Below are positions 57,769 through 64,000 of a DNA stretch of 64,000 nt, in pieces. Position numbers and translations under genes: made by a program. This DNA comes from Candidatus Zixiibacteriota bacterium. GTDB taxonomy: Bacteria > RBG-13-66-14 > B26-G2 > WVWN01. The notes beneath the pieces were generated by a model, which ran no database searches, was not told where the DNA came from, and was given only the letters and a program-made list of their open reading frames with translations. The stretch's first letter is position 1. Every line of letters begins with the position of its first letter. The stretch is taken from assembly GCA_011773985.1 (NCBI GenBank), contig WVWN01000053.1:98478-162477 (forward strand). The letters run 5' to 3'.

Positions 57769-58494
57769 TTGGCAATAAGTTTCGTATATTTCGACTTGGA
57801 CGACACGCTGATAGACACGACGAACGCGGTGATAGACGCGTACGCCGCGGCGCTGGCCGAGATTAAGCCGGCCGTCGTCGACGCGGGTTGCGAACCCGCT
57901 TCCGAGGCGATCGAAGAGGAGTTGATTGGCACCTTCGGTTCGACGATGCCGGACGAGTACTTCAACGCGTGGTTATACGAGGCCGGCGTGGATTCGGGCC
58001 TAAGGCGAGAGTTGGCCGCGCGGGGAACGGCGATCTTTTTACGACGCACACGGGAAATCGAGCCTTTCCCGGAGGCCAAGCCGGTTCTGGAATGGCTAGT
58101 GAAGAAGGGGGTCGGACGGGGCATCATATCGGACGGCCGCGTTGAAGAACAACGTGCCAAGCTCGAGCACGCCGGCCTGGCGCAACTAATCGGGCCCGTT
58201 TTCGTCTCCGAGGATTACCCGGTATTCAAGGGTAAGCCGAGCCTGGCGATGTTCGAGGACGCGCTCGCCGCGGCAAAGGCGCCGGCCGGAGCCGTAATGT
58301 ACGTGGGCGACCAGGCCAAGGACGTCATCGGCGCCAACCTCGCGGGCATGATATCGGTCCGCGTATTGCAGGGGTGGGCGAACCGAAAGCCGCCGTCCAA
58401 GCATTTCGCCGCGGCGCGGCCGGCCCACATTATTGCGAACCTCGGCGAGCTACCCGACGTGATCCGTCGCCATAGCGCCCCGGAGGCGGCTTAG
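57769..58494 (+). CDS. HAD superfamily hydrolase (TTG start)
   Basis: FVYFDLDDTLIDT; YVGDQAKDVIGANLAGMISVRVLQG. Confidence 0.93.
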   Translation: MAISFVYFDLDDTLIDTTNAVIDAYAAALAEIKPAVVDAGCEPASEAIEEELIGTFGSTMPDEYFNAWLYEAGVDSGLRRELAARGTAIFLRRTREIEPFPEAKPVLEWLVKKGVGRGIISDGRVEEQRAKLEHAGLAQLIGPVFVSEDYPVFKGKPSLAMFEDALAAAKAPAGAVMYVGDQAKDVIGANLAGMISVRVLQGWANRKPPSKHFAAARPAHIIANLGELPDVIRRHSAPEAA

Positions 58495-59244
58495 ATGGGT
58501 ATCGAGATCGCATTCGGAAAAGGTCGGTGGATGTACTGGACGATATTACTCGCTGTTCTCGTAGCCGTCGTGGTCGTCGTTGCGAAGCGCAAATCGCCCG
58601 AAGAGATTGCCCGGCAACGCTTGACCTGGGGCGACGAGGCGTTTAAAGGTAAAGATTACGAGCAGGCGATCGCATTCTATAAAACGGCCATAAATAACGA
58701 CCCGACGCTCTGGAGTGCGTACTTCAACCTCGCGTTGGCGTACGAGTACGTCGACGACGGAAAGGCTTTGGCCGCGTGGGAAAAGTACCTCGAGGTAGCG
58801 AAGGACGAGCCGTCGCAGAAAGAATGGCTGGCCCAGGCGCGCGACCATCGCGGCCGCCTCCGCGCCGGGCCCCATTTCACCCGGGCGGTGGACTTAAACG
58901 AGGGGGGAGATTACGAACGGGCCCGGGAGGAGTATAAGGCCGCGCTGGAGTGGAGCCCGGAAAACCTGGACATCCTGAGGCGCGCGGCCGCCAACGAGGC
59001 GGCCGCGGGCGATTACGCGGCCGCGGCCCAATACTACGAAAAGGCGCTGGCGTTAGCGCCGTACTCGATAAACATTAAGTACGATTTAGGCCGCGCGTAC
59101 GAAAATTTCGACAAAGGTAAAGCTGCGGCGCTATATGGGGAAATATTGGAGACGTATAAAACGAACCCCGGCATAACGACGGAAAAATTAAAAGACGCGC
59201 AGCGGCGGTACGTATCGCTAAGAAGGGAGGGTTACCGCGATTAA
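58495..59244 (+). CDS. Membrane-anchored TPR protein
   Basis: N-terminal TM MYWTILLAVLVAVVVVV; TPRs ARQRLTWGDEAFKGKDYEQAIAFYKTAINNDPT. Confidence 0.85.
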   Translation: MGIEIAFGKGRWMYWTILLAVLVAVVVVVAKRKSPEEIARQRLTWGDEAFKGKDYEQAIAFYKTAINNDPTLWSAYFNLALAYEYVDDGKALAAWEKYLEVAKDEPSQKEWLAQARDHRGRLRAGPHFTRAVDLNEGGDYERAREEYKAALEWSPENLDILRRAAANEAAAGDYAAAAQYYEKALALAPYSINIKYDLGRAYENFDKGKAAALYGEILETYKTNPGITTEKLKDAQRRYVSLRREGYRD

Positions 59245-60523
59245 ACAACTGGGCTCGGGCGTAATTATTTTCTGTGTCGCCGCGGTTTGGGCCTCCGCCG
59301 CACCGCCGCGCGCGGCCAGCGCCGCCGAGGCGAGGATGCTCGAGGGGGAGGCGGCGTTCTGGGCGGGCGACTACGTGACCGCGGAGTTGGCTTTCTTCGA
59401 GGCGTTGATGGCGCACCCGGACGACGGTACGGCCCACTATTATCTGGGGAGGATCTACCAATCGCGCGGCTCGAGAAGTAACGCCGTGGAACATTACGAG
59501 GCCGCGGCCGGGCCGGCGTACCCCGAGACTTACTTCTTCCTGGGGTTGCTTTATTACGACGAACAGCGTTTCGACGAAGCCGAGGCGCGGTACCGCCGTT
59601 ATCTGGAATTTTACCCCGACGACGCCGCGGCCTGGTTCAACCTCGGCGTAACGTACGCCGCCGCAGGACGTTCCGGCGACGCCGAGGAGGCTTACCTGAA
59701 AGCGTTGACGGGGGCCCCTCGGAGCGTCGCCGCGCTCCACAACCTCGCGGTATTGTACCACCGCCGCGGGGATTTCGGGCGTGCGACCTTCTTTTGGCGG
59801 CGCCTGCTGGAGGTGGCGCCGGGCGACGCCGACGCCTACTTCGGCCTCGGATTGTCCCATTATTATGACGGCGACTACGCCGCGGCCGCTTCGGCCTTTA
59901 ACGAGGGCGGGCTGCTGGCCCCTTTGGACGGCCGATTTTTTTATCAATCGGCGCGCGCATACCTCGAGCTGAGGAAGTACGACCTGGCGGTGGGATTTTT
60001 CAAGCGCGCGTACGAGCTCGGTTACGACGAGGGCGACGTAGCGGAAGGTATGGGCCTGGCGTACGAGGAGTGGCGCCGCTACGAGAAGGCGGCGCCGCTT
60101 TTGAGGAAGGCCGCGGAGCTCAAGGGGAGCGAGGCGGGCCGGGTTTATGCGGCCTTGGGGCGGATAGAACGCGCGACGGGGCGCCCCGGCGCGGCGCTCG
60201 CGGATTTCTTCGAGGCCGCGGAGAGGCTCGAGAACGCCGCCGAAGTCCACAATCAAATCGGCGAACTTTACCTGGAGGCGGACTTGGCTTCGTGGGCCGC
60301 GGAAGCTTTTGGGCAAGCGGTGGCGGCGGAACCGTCGAATCTAGATTTTAATTATAACCTGGCCGTGGCGCGGGAACTCTCCGAACCGAAACGAGCGCCG
60401 GAGCAGTGGCGCCGGTACATAGATTTGGCGGAGGGGGCACCCGGCGAGAGGCGCCGCCTGGCCCAGGCGCGGGCCCGCCTCGAGCGGCTGCTTGAAGAGG
60501 GGCCCGAGGACGCTGCGCCGTGA
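59240..60523 (+). CDS. Secreted TPR protein with probable ATT (AUU) start codon
   Basis: No ATG/GTG/TTG between stop at 59219-59221 and 59336, yet the frame encodes a signal peptide (I/M)KQLGSGVIIFCVAAVWASAAPPRA preceded by GGGAGG; then TPRs. Confidence 0.75.
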   Translation: MKQLGSGVIIFCVAAVWASAAPPRAASAAEARMLEGEAAFWAGDYVTAELAFFEALMAHPDDGTAHYYLGRIYQSRGSRSNAVEHYEAAAGPAYPETYFFLGLLYYDEQRFDEAEARYRRYLEFYPDDAAAWFNLGVTYAAAGRSGDAEEAYLKALTGAPRSVAALHNLAVLYHRRGDFGRATFFWRRLLEVAPGDADAYFGLGLSHYYDGDYAAAASAFNEGGLLAPLDGRFFYQSARAYLELRKYDLAVGFFKRAYELGYDEGDVAEGMGLAYEEWRRYEKAAPLLRKAAELKGSEAGRVYAALGRIERATGRPGAALADFFEAAERLENAAEVHNQIGELYLEADLASWAAEAFGQAVAAEPSNLDFNYNLAVARELSEPKRAPEQWRRYIDLAEGAPGERRRLAQARARLERLLEEGPEDAAP

Positions 60524-61191
60524 ACTTGGCCAATACAGCCTTAAAATTGTCCGCGTGCACCGCCGTCCTGGCCGCGGGCGGTTGTTATTGGCTCATCGGC
60601 GGCGAGGAGCACCGCCGTAAACAAGAAATAGCCGAACACACCAAGATGGCCGAGATACACGAGCTCGCGGCCAACTACGAGGGCGCCGCGGACGAATATC
60701 GGGCCGTGATCGAGCTCGCGCCCCAACTCGCCGAGGCGTATATGGGCCTCGGCAACAACCTGAATCGACTGAGCCGGTACGACGAGGCCGCGGAGGCGTA
60801 CCGTAAGGCCGTGGAGCTCGAGCCGAAGGTTTACGGCTTCCGGTTCAACCTGGGCGTAACGCTGGCGCGGGCCGAGAAGTACGAGGAGGCCGCGGCCGAA
60901 TTGAAAGTGGCGGCGACGCTGGAACCGGAAAAGGCGGAGCCGTTCGTATACTTGGGGTCGGCCTTGCGTAGCGCCGGCGACTACGAGAGCGCCGCGGCCG
61001 CGCTGGCGCGGGCCCTCGTCAACGAGCCGGGGAACACGCTGGCGCGCCTTAACCTTGCGTTGACGCTCGAAGACCTCGACCCGGCCCGCGCCGCTCACGA
61101 GTGGCGCAAGGTAAGGGACGCCCCCGACGCCCTTCCCGCGTGGCGCGAGATGGCGGAAGAGAGGTTAGCGGATTTAACGCGGGAAAAATGA
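60520..61191 (+). CDS. TPR protein with N-terminal signal sequence (GTG start)
   Basis: LSACTAVLAAGGCYWLIGGEEH; TPRs; GTGA overlap with preceding stop. Confidence 0.85.
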   Translation: MNLANTALKLSACTAVLAAGGCYWLIGGEEHRRKQEIAEHTKMAEIHELAANYEGAADEYRAVIELAPQLAEAYMGLGNNLNRLSRYDEAAEAYRKAVELEPKVYGFRFNLGVTLARAEKYEEAAAELKVAATLEPEKAEPFVYLGSALRSAGDYESAAAALARALVNEPGNTLARLNLALTLEDLDPARAAHEWRKVRDAPDALPAWREMAEERLADLTREK

Positions 61192-61245
61192 GCGGCCCGG
61201 AAAAACGGGTAATAAAAAAATCCATATGTGGTATGATTTTTTCGA

Positions 61246-61274
61246 TTGACACGGCGAGTGCAGTGTGTTACCTT
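61246..61274 (+). promoter_or_regulatory. Promoter of HU-family gene
   Basis: TTGACA - 17 nt - TACCTT. Confidence 0.55.
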
Positions 61275-61307
61275 CGGGTAGAATATTTACGAAAGGAGGT
61301 CCGTGAA

Positions 61308-61586
61308 ATGCCGTTAACCAAATCGGATATTGCGCAGATAGTAGCGCAAAAGGCGGGTCTTCCCAAGAGCCGCGCGGACAGCGTCGTATCGCTCGTCTTC
61401 GATTCCATTCAAGAAAGTCTCCAGATGGGCGAACGAGTATCGATCGTTTCTTTCGGCACGTTCGATGTTCGTACGAACAAGGGCCGGATGGGCCGCAACC
61501 CGAAGACGGGCGAAACGATATACATCCCGGAAAAAAAGTCGGTCAAATTCAAGGCCGGGAAAGGTTTGAAGGAAACGGTCCGGTAA
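61308..61586 (+). CDS. HU/IHF family DNA-binding protein
   Basis: LTKSDIAQIVAQKAGLPKSRADSVVSLVFDSIQESLQMGERVSIVSFGTFDVRTNKGRMGRNPKTGETIYIPEKKSVKFKAGKGLKE; SD AAAGGAGG. Confidence 0.96.
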   Translation: MPLTKSDIAQIVAQKAGLPKSRADSVVSLVFDSIQESLQMGERVSIVSFGTFDVRTNKGRMGRNPKTGETIYIPEKKSVKFKAGKGLKETVR

Positions 61587-61612
61587 CGGCCTTATCTTTG
61601 TAGTCCTTTACG

Positions 61613-61634
61613 AAGGGCCCGACGCGGGGCCCTT
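61613..61634 (+). terminator. Hairpin terminator after HU gene
   Basis: AAGGGCCC-gacgcg-GGGCCCTT. Confidence 0.65.
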
Positions 61635-61715
61635 TGCCCTTTTCCGCCGGATGAAAAAAAACCATAATCGTCCGCACTTTTAGGCCCAGTCCGCGTATTA
61701 TATCGGGCGAAATGC

Positions 61716-61743
61716 TTGACATAGCCCGGCTTTATGTTAATAT
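61716..61743 (+). promoter_or_regulatory. Promoter-like element P1
   Basis: TTGACA - 16 nt - TAATAT. Confidence 0.5.
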
Positions 61744-61791
61744 GCGACGAAGGCGGAGGCGGAGATATTTTGACGCCAGGCCGCAAATCGG

Positions 61792-61820
61792 TTGACTGAC
61801 TCGACGGCCTGAAGTATAGT
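61792..61820 (+). promoter_or_regulatory. Promoter-like element P2
   Basis: TTGACT - 17 nt - TATAGT. Confidence 0.55.
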
Positions 61821-61854
61821 AGGGGGAAGCGGTATAAAAACAGGAGAAAAAATT

Positions 61855-62379
61855 ATGAAAATATTGACGGGCGTCTTTTGCTTTACGGCGTTGTGCGCCG
61901 CGGGCCCGGCGTTCGGGGAAGATGAGGTTATCTGCCGCGACGCGAAGGTGGCCTTCGAAGTGCCGGCGCGCGGTTGGCGCGTAAACACGGATTTTACCGC
62001 GCCGGTAGCCGCCAGCCTCGAAAATAAAGACTTGAACGCGCGGATAACTGTGAGTTACACCGATTACGATATTTACGGCTTCAAGGTGGATTACGGTTTT
62101 TTGAAAGACAAGTTGGAGAAGAACGAAAAGAACAATTTCAAAGTTACGAAGCCGAATTACGACCGGATCTCGTTGGGCGGCAAAAATTTCCACTTCGGCC
62201 GCGCGGCCCGGCTCGAGTTCTCGAGTTTCGACGAGCTCGGTTACCATCATACCGTAGTGTACGCAATCGCGAACGGAACCATCGTGTGCTTCTTTTCCGC
62301 AGAGAGCCTCGAGCGCGAGTGGCCTTTGGTCGAGAAGGATTTCGAACAATTGGTGGCGTCGATACGGTTCACCCCCTGA
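61855..62379 (+). CDS. Hypothetical secreted protein
   Basis: Signal peptide MKILTGVFCFTALCAAGPAFG. Confidence 0.7.
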   Translation: MKILTGVFCFTALCAAGPAFGEDEVICRDAKVAFEVPARGWRVNTDFTAPVAASLENKDLNARITVSYTDYDIYGFKVDYGFLKDKLEKNEKNNFKVTKPNYDRISLGGKNFHFGRAARLEFSSFDELGYHHTVVYAIANGTIVCFFSAESLEREWPLVEKDFEQLVASIRFTP

Positions 62380-62412
62380 TGGTCGTATAAAAACAGACGC
62401 CGAGAAAATCGG

Positions 62413-62437
62413 GCCCGGTCTTCGACCGGGCTTTTTT
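62413..62437 (+). terminator. Rho-independent terminator
   Basis: GCCCGGTC-ttc-GACCGGGC-TTTTTT. Confidence 0.9.
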
Positions 62438-62448
62438 ATTGGACGGTA

Positions 62449-63276
62449 ATGGCGCGAAATACCAGCGAAAGTCTCCGCGGAGCCCTCCCCCGCCGGGCGC
62501 GCCGCGAAAAAGCGCTCGAGCTCGAAACCAAGCTAACCGCGCTTGGCCGAAAGAACCTCGAGCTCGGGCGGGAGCTTTGCGCACTAAGGACGGAGCGCTT
62601 GCGCCGGGCCGAGGCGGTTGCGGCCGCGGAGGCGGCAGACCTCGTGAAAAAGGGAAAGATTCCGCGGGCCTGCGCGCCGTACGTAAAGGCTCTCCTCGCC
62701 GCCGGCGACGACGTACTCGTGTGGCTCGACGGGCGCTTTACGAGCGCCGCGGCGCTGCTCCGCGAAATTTTGGGGGCGACGCCCCCTTGCAAGCGAGCGG
62801 CGGACGCCTTTCCCGAAAAAATAAATAACGGTAAAGGGCTATGCAAAGACGCGGGAGGTAGCGAGATGACGGCTTTAACCGCGAATTACGACGCCGAACG
62901 AAAGGACGGCATCCTCGTCGCGTACAGGGTCGCCGCGCGAACGGTGATTTATAAAGGCGCGATGGTCTGCCTTAACCGGGCGGGGTACGCCGTCCCCGCG
63001 GCTGACGAGCCGGGCCTGACCTTCGTCGGCGTCGCGTACGAGCGGGGCGACAACGCCGCGGGCGACGACGGCAACGTCTCGGCGCGCGTCTGGAAGGACG
63101 GTTCGTTCCGCTTCGCGATGAGCTCGCCGAAGCTGGAAGACCTCGGCGCGGCCGCGTACGTCGTCGACGACAACGCCGTCGCGCTCTCGAGCGCGAACTC
63201 GGTTTTGGCGGGCACGGTCGTCGAGATACCGGCGGAGGCCGTAGTCCGCATTTTAATCCGGAACGCGGTCAAGTAG
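62449..63276 (+). CDS. Phage-like ORF: scaffold/protease C-terminus-like part plus DUF2190-like capsid decoration part (internal ATG at 62866 with its own RBS)
   Basis: ADLVKKGKIPRACAPYVKALLAAG followed by MTALTANYDAERKDGILVAYRVAARTVIYKGAMVCLNRAGYAVPAADEPGLTFVGVAYERGDN. Confidence 0.6.
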   Translation: MARNTSESLRGALPRRARREKALELETKLTALGRKNLELGRELCALRTERLRRAEAVAAAEAADLVKKGKIPRACAPYVKALLAAGDDVLVWLDGRFTSAAALLREILGATPPCKRAADAFPEKINNGKGLCKDAGGSEMTALTANYDAERKDGILVAYRVAARTVIYKGAMVCLNRAGYAVPAADEPGLTFVGVAYERGDNAAGDDGNVSARVWKDGSFRFAMSSPKLEDLGAAAYVVDDNAVALSSANSVLAGTVVEIPAEAVVRILIRNAVK

Positions 63277-63289
63277 GAGGACGGCACCC

Positions 63290-63742
63290 TTGCGGTACGA
63301 CGTCACGGACTACGTCAAAAAGACCAAAGAAGAGGTCGTGGCGCTCATAAAGCGGGAGTTTGACGGCGCCGCGGTATACCTCTTCGACCCGGGCCACATC
63401 CCCGCCTTCGGCGACGGCGGGACGTTCTGCCTCGAGGCCGCGTCGTCGGCGGTCGAAACGGCAGCCGCGGATTATGGCCGCGTCGTCGTAACGCTCCGCG
63501 TGTGGACGTACGTCGAGCGGGCGGACGGCGCCGCGGAGGAGGCGGTGACCGCGCTCGCGCAAAAGCTGGAGGCGGTCTTATTCGCCGCCGCCGAACCGTC
63601 GTTCCGCGTTTATCCCGCGTGGCTCGCGACGGAGTACTTACAAACGAACTATATGACTGCCGAGAAGGGCCGGGCGTTCCGGCGCAAGCCCCTTCGGGCG
63701 GCCCGGACCGAGTGGCGCGTGCGGCTCGCCGCGCGCCGTTGA
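63290..63742 (+). CDS. Phage-like virion/tail-associated protein (tail-terminator-like?)
   Basis: TTG start; position right after decoration-like ORF; no clear motif. Confidence 0.4.
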   Translation: MRYDVTDYVKKTKEEVVALIKREFDGAAVYLFDPGHIPAFGDGGTFCLEAASSAVETAAADYGRVVVTLRVWTYVERADGAAEEAVTALAQKLEAVLFAAAEPSFRVYPAWLATEYLQTNYMTAEKGRAFRRKPLRAARTEWRVRLAARR

Positions 63743-63768
63743 CGCGCGCCCGGGCGTAGGGGTCGATT

Positions 63769-64000
63769 ATGAAGTTAACCGGAAAAGGATTGATCGTAGA
63801 TGTCGGAAGGGACGTCGACTTCCCGGACTACGGCGACGTCGAAATCAACCTCGGCCTGAACTTCCCGAGCCCGGCGCCGGCCGCTTCCGCCGGTTACGTC
63901 GTGCCGTACGACGCGCCCATCACGGGTAAAATCGCCTGGCTCGAGCTGACGGCGGAACTTCTGGCCGCGTTTACGGGGGATACGCTTTCCGCGGGCGCCG
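63769..64000 (+). CDS. Putative phage structural (tail-like?) protein, truncated by window end
   Basis: MKLTGKGLIVDVGRDVDFPDYGDVEINLGLNFPSPAPAASAGYVVPYDAPITGKIAWLELTAELLAAFTGDTLSAG; context only. Confidence 0.35.
   Translation, partial: MKLTGKGLIVDVGRDVDFPDYGDVEINLGLNFPSPAPAASAGYVVPYDAPITGKIAWLELTAELLAAFTGDTLSAGA

Noticed and set aside
59075-60316. 413-aa minus ORF
   Set aside because: Antisense to a clear secreted TPR gene; no motifs.
1-64000. CRISPR arrays, rRNA, tRNA and IS elements
   Set aside because: No regularly spaced direct repeats, transposase motifs or rRNA segments noticed; tRNAs cannot be excluded by eye and need tRNAscan.

Overview
GC-rich chromosomal window from a Gram-negative-type, probably uncultured and anaerobic bacterium. 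About 50 genes are supported, mostly in long tight operons: korDABC plus an HdrA-like gene; ntrC-folD-xseAB-ispA-dxs-tlyA; hydrogenase maturation hyp genes plus an FTR/glutaredoxin pair; murE-mlaFD-pnp-M16-BamA-glycosyltransferases-radical SAM; glmS-yvcK-LbH-phosphohexomutase-HAD-TPRs. No rRNA, CRISPR array, IS element or confidently recognisable tRNA was seen. Most notable: (1) the HdrA-like gene at the left edge has an in-frame TGA exactly where the CSxC cysteine is expected, followed by a SECIS-like hairpin, so it is a likely selenoprotein that standard gene calling would break; (2) a compact RiPP-like cassette at 5.6-9.1 kb: secreted propeller-like protein, HPr-kinase-like ATPase, 64-aa four-Cys peptide, PqqD-like RRE, radical SAM/SPASM enzyme, with a MATE transporter convergent to it; (3) a shared C-terminal motif, P-[ST]-S-[LF]-G-[KR]-[VI]-[KR]-A-[IL]-[YF]-[KR]-COOH, on two otherwise different divergent propeller proteins beside that cassette; (4) a 21-bp palindrome on the promoter of an XRE-STAND-TPR regulator between murE and glmS operons; (5) a probable AUU start codon on a secreted TPR protein; (6) a phage-structural-like module at the right edge without visible integrase, terminase or portal. 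All assignments come from reading the sequence and remembered family motifs; no database search was run.
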